The translations under genes and the position numbers were made by a program. The notes below the pieces were generated by a model. It made no database searches, had not been told where the DNA came from, and was given only the letters and a program-made list of their open reading frames with translations. This document shows, piece by piece, positions 50,060 to 59,473 of a DNA stretch of 64,000 nucleotides. Each line of letters opens with the position of its first letter. The stretch's first letter is position 1. Source of the stretch: Enterococcus silesiacus (GTDB lineage: Bacteria > Bacillota > Bacilli > Lactobacillales > Enterococcaceae); the NCBI GenBank assembly GCA_001465115.1, contig CP013614.1:2666001-2730000 (forward strand), in the 5' to 3' direction.

Positions 50060-51142
50060 TTGAAAAAGTTTATTTTAGGTTCAACTGGGTTACTGTGTTT
50101 TAGTTTATTAGCTGTAGGATGTGGTTCAAGCAAAACAGAAACGTCACAAGCTGTTTCTGATGATACATTAGAAGTGATTACTGAAAAAGCAAAAAAAGAG
50201 GGCTCTATTGCAAGTGTTGGAATGCCTAATACCTGGGCAAACTGGGTGGGTACTTGGCAAGATCTTGAAAAAAAATATGGGATCAGCCATGTTGATACAG
50301 ACATGTCCAGCGCAGAGGAATTAGCAAAATTTGATTCGGAAGGAAAAAGTGGGACAGCCGATATCGGTGATGTTGGGATTAGTTTTGGGCCACTTGCTAA
50401 GAGTAAGGGACTGACTCTACCATATAAAACAAGCTACTGGAAGGACATCCCAGATTGGGCAAAAGATAAAGATGGTGACTGGTTATTAAGTTATACAGGA
50501 ACCATTTCTTTTATGACGGATAAAAATAATGTTAAAGAGGCCCCTAAGAGTTGGAAAGAATTGTTAAGTGGAAAGTACAAAGTGAGTATCGGCGATGTTG
50601 CAACGGCAAACCAAGCCCAATTTTCAGTATTAGCAGCTGCAATCGCAAATGGTGGCAGTGAAAAAGATATTCAGCCGGGGTTGGATTATTTTAAAAAGAT
50701 TGCTGAAAATGGACGATTATCTACCGTTGATGCAAGTGTTGCAAATCTTGAAAAAGGCGAAATTGACGTTGCTGTAATGTGGGATTTCAATGGACTGAAT
50801 TATCGCGACCAAATTGAGCCTTCCCGTTTTGATATAGCCGTTCCAACAGATGGTTCAGTTATCAGTGGCTACACAACAATTATTAACAAAAATGCTCCTC
50901 ATCCGAATGCCGCGAAACTTGCTCGAGAATATATTTTATCTGATGAAGGGCAAATTAATCTGGCTCGCGGATATGCACGACCAATTCGTTCAGTGAAACT
51001 GCCAAAAGAAGTGGAAGAAAAACTATTACCTGATTCAGCGTATCAAGCAGCTGTTCCTGTAAAAGATAATAAGGTTTGGGATAACACTTCAGCCGCGCTT
51101 CCAGAATTATGGCAATCAGAGGTGCTAACTTATGCAAAATGA
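50060..51142 (+). CDS. ABC solute-binding lipoprotein (AEP/phosphonate- or iron-type family 1)
   Basis: 360 aa starting at a TTG (GAGGTG upstream). Lipobox near residue 20 (LLAVGCGSS). Type 1/6 binding-protein fold with GSIASVGMPNTWANWVGTW, GDVGISFGPLAKSKGLTLPY, and AVMWDFNGLNYRD. The nearest known groups bind Fe3+, thiamine, polyamine or 2-aminoethylphosphonate. The adjacent phosphatase-superfamily gene and Pho boxes favour an organophosphorus ligand. It overlaps the next gene by 11 nt. Confidence 0.82.
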   Translation: MKKFILGSTGLLCFSLLAVGCGSSKTETSQAVSDDTLEVITEKAKKEGSIASVGMPNTWANWVGTWQDLEKKYGISHVDTDMSSAEELAKFDSEGKSGTADIGDVGISFGPLAKSKGLTLPYKTSYWKDIPDWAKDKDGDWLLSYTGTISFMTDKNNVKEAPKSWKELLSGKYKVSIGDVATANQAQFSVLAAAIANGGSEKDIQPGLDYFKKIAENGRLSTVDASVANLEKGEIDVAVMWDFNGLNYRDQIEPSRFDIAVPTDGSVISGYTTIINKNAPHPNAAKLAREYILSDEGQINLARGYARPIRSVKLPKEVEEKLLPDSAYQAAVPVKDNKVWDNTSAALPELWQSEVLTYAK

Positions 51143-51959
51143 ATCATTAGATAAGCTGATCTTGGTTATTTTAGATGGCTGTCGCTATGATACCGCGCTT
51201 GAGCAACTCGGCTTCTTGAATCATTTAATTGAACACAAGCAAGGTCGCTTATTTCAGGTTCGTGCAGAAATGCCCAGTAATTCTCGTCCTCTTTATGAAG
51301 TACTAATGACCGGTGTACCAACCTATCAAAACAAAATTTATAGCAACCTTAGCTGTCAACGTTCAGAGCACGTATCATTATTTGATCTAGTCACTCAGGC
51401 TGGCGGAAAAACTAGTGCAGCTGCTTACTTTTGGTTCAGCGAGTTATACAATCAAGCTCCTTACAATATAAAAACAGACCGCATGCAAAATGATCCCTCC
51501 CGCCTCATCCAACAAGGGATTTTCTATAGCGATGATACGTATCCAGATTCACATTTATTTGCAGATGCTCATTATTTACTGAACTCGTATCAACCTGATT
51601 TTATGGTGGTTCATTCAATGAATATTGATGACACTGGTCATAAGTACACAGCAACATCTAAAGAGTATCAAGGAGCAGTGAATCGAGCGGATCTTTTATT
51701 AGCTGAGTCTTTACCCGACTGGATCGCAAAAGGGTATCAAGTGATTGTCACAGCTGATCATGGTATGGATGGGTTTGGTCTACATGGCGGAAGTCTTGAA
51801 GGTCATCGAAAAGTCCCATTTTATCTTTTTTCTAAAAAAAGTCAATTGATCTCTTCAGAAGAACTCAGTCAATTAGAAATCGCACCTTTATGCAGTTTCT
51901 TATTAGGTATTGCTCCTGCTGAAACAATGAAAGATATTCAGCATCTATGGGAGGAATAG
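51132..51959 (+). CDS. Alkaline-phosphatase-superfamily hydrolase (NPP/PhnA-like), cytosolic
   Basis: 275 aa. VILDGCRYDTALEQLG carries the first metal Asp, PSNSRPLYEVLMTGVP the likely Ser nucleophile, HSMNIDDTGHKY the Asp-x-x-x-His metal site, and VTADHGMDGFGLHGG the Asp-His pair and last His. It has no signal peptide, so it acts inside the cell. It would hydrolyse an imported phosphodiester or phosphonate (nucleotide pyrophosphatase or phosphonoacetate-hydrolase relatives). It is embedded between binding protein and permeases, which is a strong functional link. The exact substrate is unknown. Confidence 0.85.
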   Translation: MQNESLDKLILVILDGCRYDTALEQLGFLNHLIEHKQGRLFQVRAEMPSNSRPLYEVLMTGVPTYQNKIYSNLSCQRSEHVSLFDLVTQAGGKTSAAAYFWFSELYNQAPYNIKTDRMQNDPSRLIQQGIFYSDDTYPDSHLFADAHYLLNSYQPDFMVVHSMNIDDTGHKYTATSKEYQGAVNRADLLLAESLPDWIAKGYQVIVTADHGMDGFGLHGGSLEGHRKVPFYLFSKKSQLISSEELSQLEIAPLCSFLLGIAPAETMKDIQHLWEE

Positions 51960-51964
51960 CGTAT

Positions 51965-52771
51965 ATGAAAAAACATTTACCCGTATTGCCTCTAGGTGTT
52001 TTGTTTGTTTCTTTCCTATTTATTCCATTATCTTTGATGTTAATAGGCAGTTTTCGATCTGATTTAACGAATCAATGGACTTTTACAAATTACACAGAAA
52101 TTTTCAAGAATGCATATTATAATCAGGCTTTTGTTAACAGCTTGTTAATTGCATTAGCTTCCAGTATTTTAGGCTTAATCGGAACATTTTTATTATGTCT
52201 TTGCCTTTTGAGTTTATCTACACATATACAAGAAAAGGTGGCCTCTATCTCAAACTTGGCAGCTAATTTTGCTGGTATTCCTTTAGCTTTTTCTTTTATT
52301 ATTTTACTAGGAAACGTAGGCGTTCTTAAACTAATGATTCCAATTTTAGCTAGCTTTAATCTATATTCATGGGTAGGCTTGACCATTGTGTACGTTTACT
52401 TTCAGATTCCTTTAGGTATTCTCTTTTTATATCCCAGTATCAAAGAAGTAAAAAAGGAATGGCTTGAATCGGTCTCCTTGTTAGGCGGATCGAGCTGGTA
52501 TGCATGGCGTAAAGTTGCCTTTCCGTTTTTAAAACCTTCTATTGCCAGCACCTTTGTCATTTTGTTCGCTAATGGCATGGGCACTTATGAAACAGCTTAT
52601 GCTTTAACTGGCAATAATATTAATCTTCTAACCGTTCGGATTGCGGCTCTGGTTTCTGGAGATGTTTTTGCCAAGCCAAATCTTGGAAGTGCCTTAGCTG
52701 TACTGTTTGGTTTAATTCTTATTTTAACGATGATTAGTGTCCAATGGAAAGGAATGGTAAAAAACAAGTGA
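51965..52771 (+). CDS. ABC permease subunit 1
   Basis: 268 aa from the ATG at 51965 (GGGAGG 10 nt upstream, overlapping the previous stop region). Six membrane helices. The EAA-like loop is ESVSLLGGSSWYAWRKVAFP, matching the binding-protein-dependent inner-membrane component family (PotB/CysT/PhnU type). Its stop overlaps the GTG start of the second permease. Confidence 0.88.
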   Translation: MKKHLPVLPLGVLFVSFLFIPLSLMLIGSFRSDLTNQWTFTNYTEIFKNAYYNQAFVNSLLIALASSILGLIGTFLLCLCLLSLSTHIQEKVASISNLAANFAGIPLAFSFIILLGNVGVLKLMIPILASFNLYSWVGLTIVYVYFQIPLGILFLYPSIKEVKKEWLESVSLLGGSSWYAWRKVAFPFLKPSIASTFVILFANGMGTYETAYALTGNNINLLTVRIAALVSGDVFAKPNLGSALAVLFGLILILTMISVQWKGMVKNK

Positions 52772-53625
52772 AAAAAGCCGCTATAGCAATTATTTTAGCC
52801 TGTTTTTCTCTTTATTACTTACTACCGCTAATAGGCACGGTTCTGTACGCAAGCTCAACGAAATGGTCAAAATCACTACTGCCTGATGACTTCACGTTTA
52901 AATGGTTTCAACAATTATTTAATGATCCTACTTTTTTAGCAGCCGTTGGGCGTTCTTTTTTACTATCAGTACTTGTCTTATTAACTATTTTAGGCATTAT
53001 GGTACCTAGTATTATTTGGATCAATCTTTTTCTCCCTCGTGTTAGTCAGATAATGGAAAAATTGGTTTTACTACCTTACGCAATTCCAGGAGTGATTCTA
53101 GTCACAGCCCTATTGCGCACCTATTCAAAAACATCCATTCCAATGTTTTTTGTATTGATTGGCGCTTTATTTATTTCCGCACTGCCGATAGTTTTTCTTG
53201 GTATTACAAACCAGATGCGTTTGATTAATATGAAAGAGTTGCTTGAAGCCGCTTCGACTTTAGGAGCACCTACACCTATGATCATACTTCGTGTGCTTTT
53301 CCCAACAATCCGAACGGGAACCATCTTAGTCTCCTTAATGATCTTCTCCTCGGTATTTGGTGAGTATCTGTTAACGAATCTTTTGATCGGAGGTAGATTT
53401 GAAACCGTTCGGATCTATATGCTACGGAGAATGAATGAAAATGGACATTTATCCAGCGCTGTCATCGTTCTTTATTTTCTGTTTATACTAATCATTGCAT
53501 TACTGACTTTTGTTATGACCAATCGACAAAAAAAACAAGTCGTGCCAATCAAGCAACGCTATAACAGGCAAAGTAGAACTTTAGAAAAAGGAGTTGTTGT
53601 AGATAATGTTCTTGAACATTCGTGA
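52768..53625 (+). CDS. ABC permease subunit 2
   Basis: 285 aa from a GTG (52768) that overlaps the previous TGA (GTGA); an ATG 24 nt earlier lies within the first permease gene. Six helices and an EAA-like loop LLEAASTLGAPTPMIILRVL. PotC/PhnV-type partner of the preceding permease. Its 3' end overlaps the ATPase gene by 20 nt. Confidence 0.88.
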   Translation: MKKAAIAIILACFSLYYLLPLIGTVLYASSTKWSKSLLPDDFTFKWFQQLFNDPTFLAAVGRSFLLSVLVLLTILGIMVPSIIWINLFLPRVSQIMEKLVLLPYAIPGVILVTALLRTYSKTSIPMFFVLIGALFISALPIVFLGITNQMRLINMKELLEAASTLGAPTPMIILRVLFPTIRTGTILVSLMIFSSVFGEYLLTNLLIGGRFETVRIYMLRRMNENGHLSSAVIVLYFLFILIIALLTFVMTNRQKKQVVPIKQRYNRQSRTLEKGVVVDNVLEHS

Positions 53626-54619
53626 TGTCACACTTTTCTTTGGTGAAAATCAAGTATTAGCTATTGATGACATCTCTATAAATGAAGGTGAATTAGTAAC
53701 ATTGTTGGGTCCTAGCGGCTGTGGTAAATCAACCTTGCTTCGCTGCATTACAGGGTTAGAACAGCCAAAAACAGGAAGCATACTATTAGATGGTCAAGAA
53801 ATCCAAGCAATACCTACCAAAGATCGAAATATTGGTTTTGTATTTCAAAACTACGCACTATTTCCTACAATGTCCGTGTTCGATAATGTAGCATTTGGCT
53901 TAAAGATCAAAAAAATGAAGTCTGAAGAGATTAATGAAAAAGTATTTAAAATTCTAAACTTAGTGAACATGACCGAGCATGCAGACAAAAATGTACAGTT
54001 ACTATCAGGCGGACAAAAACAACGGGTTGCTTTAGCCCGTTCACTTGTGACCGAACCGAAAGTATTATTGTTAGATGAACCATTAAGTGCTCTTGATGCT
54101 CGGATCAGAAAACAACTACAGCAAGATATCCGAAAGATTCAGCAGGAATTAAAGATGACAATGATTTTTGTAACCCACGATCAAGAAGAAGCGATGAGGA
54201 TCAGCGATCGAATTTTTGTACTGGAAGCTGGACGTGTTTCACAAGTTTCAACACCTGAAGTCCTTTACCAAAAACCAGATAATGCCTTTGTTGCTGAATT
54301 TATAGGAAATTACAATAAGTTTGACTGGTTGGAGTTAGCTGCCTACACAGATCATTTTTCAGGCAATGGAAATCGCTTTGTTTACTACCTGAGACCTGAA
54401 TTGATTCAATTGGAAACCATTGAAAAAGCGATCAAAATACCCGTTACGTTAGAAGAAACCATTAATTTAGGAAATATCCAGCGGTATGTTTTTCATAGCG
54501 ATACGGGAAAAAAAATCATTGTTGATCGATTAAACAATGAATATCTCCAGCTATCGGGAGACAATCTTTACATCAATCAGGAGGATATTATTCAAATACC
54601 TCTAGCCTATTCTAGCTAG
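53606..54619 (+). CDS. ABC importer ATPase with TOBE-like C-terminus
   Basis: 337 aa. Walker A GPSGCGKST, signature LSGGQKQRVALARSL, Walker B VLLLDEPLSALDAR, H-loop FVTHDQEEAMR, typical of PotA/FbpC/PhnT ATPases. The last 100 residues form a regulatory or TOBE-like domain. The ATG is preceded by AAGGAG. It energises the two permeases; last gene of the operon. Confidence 0.92.
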   Translation: MFLNIRDVTLFFGENQVLAIDDISINEGELVTLLGPSGCGKSTLLRCITGLEQPKTGSILLDGQEIQAIPTKDRNIGFVFQNYALFPTMSVFDNVAFGLKIKKMKSEEINEKVFKILNLVNMTEHADKNVQLLSGGQKQRVALARSLVTEPKVLLLDEPLSALDARIRKQLQQDIRKIQQELKMTMIFVTHDQEEAMRISDRIFVLEAGRVSQVSTPEVLYQKPDNAFVAEFIGNYNKFDWLELAAYTDHFSGNGNRFVYYLRPELIQLETIEKAIKIPVTLEETINLGNIQRYVFHSDTGKKIIVDRLNNEYLQLSGDNLYINQEDIIQIPLAYSS

Positions 54620-54880
54620 TAAAAAACTCTTATACGTAAAAAAGAATCGCTTTACATGCGTGGCTGGGATATAACGCTGCGAGTCACATCCTAGTCACTT
54701 TATTTATCTTTCCACATCCCTCGATTTAGATAGCGTTGTTCGAATTAATTAAAAAAAGTTGTAATACTCTGAATCAACTGAAAACTAGGTAGACTCTTAC
54801 TACGCGAGCAACTATTCTCTTCTAAAAAATCATTGAAGATAGATTCAAATCAATGATATCCTTATTTTTAGCAAACAAAA

Positions 54881-54946
54881 AAACATCAACCGATTCTCTT
54901 CACGTATTTCTATACGTTATAGAATTGAATTTAGGTTGATGTTTTT
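54881..54946. terminator. Bidirectional terminator between the ABC ATPase and the iron-binding protein
   Basis: AAAACATCAACC and GGTTGATGTTTTT with T-runs on both strands enclose a 42-nt loop that can fold further (TACG-rich). The 54620-54880 stretch before it holds a degenerate copy of the GTGGGACATAACTC hairpin near 54660 and no gene. Confidence 0.75.
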
Positions 54947-54969
54947 CTTTATTATTACAACGTTTTTCT

Positions 54970-55935
54970 TTATTTCAATGCTTTTTGTACATCTTCAATC
55001 ATCAAGTGTGTAGACTCTAAACCACCACCACTTAAGTACCAAACGTCAGGTTGTAAAGAAATTACTTTGCCATTTTTCCCAGCATTGGTTTGTTTTACTA
55101 ATTCATTGCTTTCTACATTATCGTTGGTATCATCGCCACCGATTGCTTTTGTACGGTCAACAACAAATAAGATATCTGGATTTTTTTCTAAAACATATTC
55201 ATAAGAAACACTTTGCCCATGAGTTGAGGCTTCAATGGCATCATCTGCTTGCTTGAAGCCGAATGTATCATGCACGATACCGAAACGAGAACCTGTGCCA
55301 TACGCTGAAAGCTGTCCTTCATTTACTAAAACAACTAACGCTTTGTCATCACTTGCTTGTGCTTTTTCTTTAACATCGGCAATTTCTTTTTCTAAATCAG
55401 CAATTTTTGTCTTTGCTTCATCTTTTTTATCGAAAATTTCAGCTAATGTTTCAATATTTTTCTTTGTAGAATTCCATGTGTCTTTAGCATCTACAGAGAG
55501 ATAAATAGTTGGAGCGATTTTGCTTAATTTATCTTGGAAATCTTGTTGGCGACCAGAAATAATGATCATGTCTGGTTTTAGTTGATTGATTTTTTCTAAA
55601 TCTGGTTCTTTGATGCCGCCAGCTGATTCTACTTTTTTGTAGCTATCTAAATATTTAGGCAAGTTTTTTGTTGGCGCACCAACAACTGTATCACCAACAC
55701 CTAATACGTCCATCGTATCCAATGAGCCATTATCAAAAACAACGACTTTTTTAGGGTTTTTAGGTACTTCTACTGAACCATTTGAATCGTTTACTGTGAT
55801 CGTTGTTGCTGCATCTGAACTTGATTCTTTCGAAGCTGAACCGCCTGTTGCTTTGTTGCCGTTGTTGCCACATGCACCTAAAGTAAGGAGTGCGATCATT
55901 GATACAGTTGCTAATGCTAAAAATTTCTTTTTCAT
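54970..55935 (-). CDS. Iron-siderophore-binding lipoprotein (YclQ/FatB-like)
   Basis: 321 aa. Lipobox LLTLGACGN near residue 20. Type III binding-protein fold with long helix: VVVFDNGSLDTMDVLGVGDT, EKINQLKPDMIIISGRQQDF, IGGDDTNDNVES and WYLSGGGLES. This is the catechol/petrobactin-type subgroup. It is placed after the permeases and ATPase, separated by two hairpin repeats, and may have its own promoter. Confidence 0.92.
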   Translation of the reverse strand: MKKKFLALATVSMIALLTLGACGNNGNKATGGSASKESSSDAATTITVNDSNGSVEVPKNPKKVVVFDNGSLDTMDVLGVGDTVVGAPTKNLPKYLDSYKKVESAGGIKEPDLEKINQLKPDMIIISGRQQDFQDKLSKIAPTIYLSVDAKDTWNSTKKNIETLAEIFDKKDEAKTKIADLEKEIADVKEKAQASDDKALVVLVNEGQLSAYGTGSRFGIVHDTFGFKQADDAIEASTHGQSVSYEYVLEKNPDILFVVDRTKAIGGDDTNDNVESNELVKQTNAGKNGKVISLQPDVWYLSGGGLESTHLMIEDVQKALK

Positions 55936-55974
55936 TTTATTTCCCCCAGTTTAATTAATGTTTTTAAATTTTTC

Positions 55975-56250
55975 TACCATAGATTAAAAAGTTTGTTCCG
56001 CTTTTCTTGATCCAGCTGCACACGTTAGCCTTTTCGGCAATAACGAATAAAAATTCGCAGAGAAAAAAACTCTGCTAAAATTTTTATTCTTATATTGCTC
56101 AAAGCCTGAGCAAACGTGTTCCGCTTTTCTTATGATCTAGCTTCGAGCGCTAGCTCTTTCGGCAAATAGACAAAATCATTTCAAAGGTAAAAAACACCTT
56201 TGAATGATTTTCCTAATTTGCTCAAGAGCTGAGCAACGCTCTCCGCTTTT
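55975..56250. repeat. Two palindromic repeats between the iron ATPase and binding-protein genes
   Basis: Two units (about 55990-56120 and 56120-56250) share TTCCGCTTTTCTT, GATC[CT]AGCT, TTTCGGCAA and TTGCTCAA, with long inner stems that differ: AATAAAAATT..AATTTTTATT in the first, AAATCATTCAAAGGT-type in the second. The layout parallels the units at 58940 and in the trp operon, with different inner stems. Confidence 0.75.
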
Positions 56251-57009
56251 CTAGTTAAAATACATACAAAATCTTTTTCCTTCGATCTCACAAATTCGGA
56301 TATTCATATCGTAAAGTTTATTCAAAACTTCGGATTGGATAATATCATCGGTACTACCATGGGTAAATAGTCGACCATCTTTCATTGCGACGATCTCATC
56401 TGCGTAGCTCGCTGCAAAATTGATGTCATGTAACACGATGATGACGGTTTTACCAAATTCATCCACCAAACGTCGTAAGGTCTGCATCATTTGAACGGCA
56501 AAATTCATATCTAGATTGTTCAATGGCTCATCTAGCAAAATATAATCCGTATCCTGCGCTAAAACCATTGCAATATACACTCGCTGTAGTTGTCCACCTG
56601 ACAATGTATCGATCAATTCATCTGCCAAATCCAGCAACCCAAGATTTTCCATCGCTTCTTCGACTTTTTCATGATCTTCTTTTTTCAAACGTCCTTTACT
56701 ATAAGGAAAACGCCCAAAATTAACTAACTCTCTAACAGTGATTTTTAGATTAATGCCATTCGTTTGTTTTAAAATCGATAGCTTTTTAGACAGTTCACTT
56801 TGTTTCCACGTTTTTACTTCATTGTGATCTAAATAAATCTCCCCTGTGTCTTTAGGAATCAAGCGGCTCATCATTGAAAGCAGCGTACTTTTCCCTGCTC
56901 CATTTGGTCCGATAAAAGCTGTTAATTTTTGCTCTGTAATCGGCAATTGGACCTCTGAAACAACAATCTTTTCACCATATCTTTTTGAAACATTTTTGAT
57001 TTCGATCAT
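56251..57009 (-). CDS. Iron-siderophore ABC ATPase (YclP/FatE-like)
   Basis: 252 aa. Walker A GPNGAGKST, signature LSGGQLQRVYIAMVL, Walker B YILLDEPLNNLD, H-loop VLHDINFAASYADE. FepC-type ATPase. The ATG overlaps the stop of the second permease by 4 nt. It powers uptake through the two preceding permeases. Confidence 0.93.
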   Translation of the reverse strand: MIEIKNVSKRYGEKIVVSEVQLPITEQKLTAFIGPNGAGKSTLLSMMSRLIPKDTGEIYLDHNEVKTWKQSELSKKLSILKQTNGINLKITVRELVNFGRFPYSKGRLKKEDHEKVEEAMENLGLLDLADELIDTLSGGQLQRVYIAMVLAQDTDYILLDEPLNNLDMNFAVQMMQTLRRLVDEFGKTVIIVLHDINFAASYADEIVAMKDGRLFTHGSTDDIIQSEVLNKLYDMNIRICEIEGKRFCMYFN

Positions 57010-57974
57010 CTGCGCTGCTTCCTTTCACTAATAATCTTTCCGACAAAATAAACACCGCCGCCAAATTCGATCACAATACTTAACGTCGTATTCAACTGAA
57101 ACACTTGTTCTACAAGAAACTGCCCAAATACTAATAATAAGATCGACAATAAACTACCGCCTAAAAATAACTCACGATGCCGATAGGTACCCATCAGCTG
57201 ATAGCTCATATTTGCTACAATAAACCCTAGAAACGTCACTGGGCCTACCAAAGCAGTGGACAATCCAATCAATCCACTAATGACGGTCAGTAATACAAAC
57301 TGAAATCTCGGAACATTGATTCCTAAGCTAGTTGCTTGCTCATTGCCTAAATGCAAAACATCTAACGCATGACTTTTTATCCATAAGAAGCCCACCAAAA
57401 ACGTGATCAAAATCCCTGCAATCAGCAGATGCTGACTATTCACATTACCAAAACTGGCAAATAATTTCCCTTGCAGTAAATCATATTCATTTGGGTCCAT
57501 CACAACTTGTAGAAACGTACTGATACTATTGAAAAATGTCCCTAAGATAATCCCGATCATCAATAATAAAAACAGATCGTTCCCGCCTTTTTTCAATAAA
57601 AAACGAGACAACAGAATGCTTGCACTTACCATTAGCAAAACATTCAAAATAAACGTAGCAATCGTTTCATTGCCTAAAAGCTGTTGCCCACCTAAAAAGA
57701 AGAACAACAAGGTTTGAATAAATACATACAACGAATCTAAACCTAAAATATTCGGCGTCAAAAAGTGATTCTGTGTCATCGTTTGAAAACTGATCGTTGA
57801 AAATGTTGCAGCAATTCCCACAAAAACAAAAGCCAGTAATTTTTTCCCTCTAAGCTCTAAAGCAAAGGCCCAATTTCCATATGTTTTATATGACAGGTAC
57901 AAGGCACAAACCGCAATCACGGCGATCAATAACAAGATGATTTTCACCGCTGATGACTGGAAGAATTTTTTCAT
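57006..57974 (-). CDS. Iron-siderophore permease subunit (YclO/FatC-like)
   Basis: 322 aa, FecCD/BtuC-type permease with about ten membrane helices. Characteristic TPNILGLDSLYVFIQ-like N-terminal motif and LGINVPRFQFVLLTVISGLI plus GPVTFLGFIVANMSYQLMG. Overlaps both neighbours by 4 nt (ATGA). Confidence 0.93.
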   Translation of the reverse strand: MKKFFQSSAVKIILLLIAVIAVCALYLSYKTYGNWAFALELRGKKLLAFVFVGIAATFSTISFQTMTQNHFLTPNILGLDSLYVFIQTLLFFFLGGQQLLGNETIATFILNVLLMVSASILLSRFLLKKGGNDLFLLLMIGIILGTFFNSISTFLQVVMDPNEYDLLQGKLFASFGNVNSQHLLIAGILITFLVGFLWIKSHALDVLHLGNEQATSLGINVPRFQFVLLTVISGLIGLSTALVGPVTFLGFIVANMSYQLMGTYRHRELFLGGSLLSILLLVFGQFLVEQVFQLNTTLSIVIEFGGGVYFVGKIISERKQRR

Positions 57975-58918
57975 GCTGTTTTCCTCCTCATCAATAATGC
58001 GATAAAGATAAAGCTGCCTAACACGCCTACTACCACGCTTACTGGTACTTCGTATGGCGCAATCACCACACGGGCTAACACATCACACGCTAGTAAAAAG
58101 ATACTTCCACCAACGGCTGTGATTGCCAGTGTATTTTTCATATGATCCCCATAGCGCATCGACACCAGATTAGGAACGATCACGCCTAAAAACGGAATAT
58201 TTCCCACCATGATCAAGACAACGGCACTGGATAATGCCACGATCCCTAAACCAAACAACTGAATACGCTGATAATTCAAGCCCAGATTCGTTGCCATATC
58301 TTCGCCCATTCCGACTACTGTAAAGCGATAAGCAAAAAGATACGTCACGATCAATAACGGAATCGTCAGATAAAGCAGTTCATAATTGCCTTTCATTACT
58401 GTGGAAAAATTTCCCTGTAGCCAGGAAGACATATTTTGAACAAGTTGAAATTGATACGCAAAAAATGTCGCCACTGAACCTATGATATTCCCAAACATCA
58501 CGCCGATCAGTGGAATCATGACTTGATTTTTTGCAGGTAAAAACCGTGTTAAATAAATAAAAGCTAACGTTCCGCCAAAGGCAAACAAAAAAGCAATAAA
58601 GGAGCGAAACAGTAATGGTGCTGTGGGGAAGAAAATCATCACAACCAAAATCCCTAGCCTTGCACTATCCATCGTCCCTGCCGTACTTGGCGAAACAAAT
58701 TTATTCTGTGTTAAATGTTGCATGATCAATCCGGAAATACTGATCGTACTTCCAGCAATCACCAAACTAATTGTTCGTGGCAATCGTGTTGTTAACAATA
58801 CTAATTGTTGCTGTGAATCCCATTGAAATAATTGTGTCAGAGAAATATCTTTCACTCCGACAAAAATCGATGATACAATCAAAAGGAGTAAGAGAACAAA
58901 TAGGCCTATTTTTTTCAT
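57971..58918 (-). CDS. Iron-siderophore permease subunit (YclN/FatD-like)
   Basis: 315 aa FecCD-type permease. Contains IMQHLTQNKFVSPSTAGTMD, NIPFLGVIVPNLVSMRYGDH and AITAVGGSIFLLACDVLAR. It is first of the coupled permease-permease-ATPase set. A Fur-box-like site lies about 380 nt upstream, across three hairpin repeats. Confidence 0.93.
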   Translation of the reverse strand: MKKIGLFVLLLLLIVSSIFVGVKDISLTQLFQWDSQQQLVLLTTRLPRTISLVIAGSTISISGLIMQHLTQNKFVSPSTAGTMDSARLGILVVMIFFPTAPLLFRSFIAFLFAFGGTLAFIYLTRFLPAKNQVMIPLIGVMFGNIIGSVATFFAYQFQLVQNMSSWLQGNFSTVMKGNYELLYLTIPLLIVTYLFAYRFTVVGMGEDMATNLGLNYQRIQLFGLGIVALSSAVVLIMVGNIPFLGVIVPNLVSMRYGDHMKNTLAITAVGGSIFLLACDVLARVVIAPYEVPVSVVVGVLGSFIFIALLMRRKTA

Positions 58919-58939
58919 ATACTTGCTCCGTTTTTCTAC

Positions 58940-59296
58940 TTGCTAGAATGAAATCTTCGGAAAAAAGATAAAACCTGCTTGCGCCCAAATGCGGCACACT
59001 CATGTTTTCCTATTTTTCTGTCAGAACTGAACGAGCTTGTTCAGCTTTTCTCTTTGTCTAGCTTTACAAGCTACTTCTTCGGAAAAAAGATAAAACCTGC
59101 TTGCGCCTAAATGCGGCACACTCATGTTTTCCTATTTTTCTGTCAGAACTGAACGAGCTTGTTCAGCTTTTCTCTTTGTCTAGCTTTACAAGCTACTTCT
59201 TCGGAAAAAAGATAAAACCTGCTTGCGCCTAAAAGCGGCACACTCATGTTTTCCTATTTTTCTGTCAGAACTGAGCGAGCTTGTTCAGCTTTTCTA
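58940..59296. repeat. Three tandem hairpin repeats upstream of the iron permease genes
   Basis: Units of about 121 bp, nearly identical, each with TTCGGAAAAAAGATAAAACCTG, CATGTTTTCCTATTTTTCTG and TGTTCAGCTTTTCT. The inner arms pair as in the trp array units but the element is in the opposite orientation. They lie in the leader of the iron operon. The remaining 59320-59470 region holds control sequence only. Confidence 0.85.
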
Positions 59297-59298
59297 AT

Positions 59299-59317
59299 TG
59301 AGAATGATTTTCATTCT
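59299..59317. promoter_or_regulatory. Fur box of the iron-uptake operon
   Basis: TGAGAATGATTTTCATTCT is close to the inverted-repeat consensus GATAATGATAATCATTATC. It predicts repression of the iron importer by Fur with Fe2+. A further half-site (ATTGAGAATGAAC, reverse strand) lies near 59370. Confidence 0.8.
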
Positions 59318-59473
59318 TACCTATTAGTCTATGCGAAAATCTTAGGAAAAGCAATACCTTTTTAGCTTTTGTTCATTCTCAATTAGCAAGAAAATACAGG
59401 TTTACCAAACGTTTTCTATTTGTTCTGTGCTATAATTTGAAATAAGAATATATGGAAGCAGGTTAGATAATTA

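Noticed and set aside
50060..54619. The ABC operon as an iron (AfuABC) or spermidine importer
   Set aside because: Family similarity alone would allow it, but the embedded phosphatase-superfamily gene and Pho-box array, and the absence of a Fur box here, argue against it.
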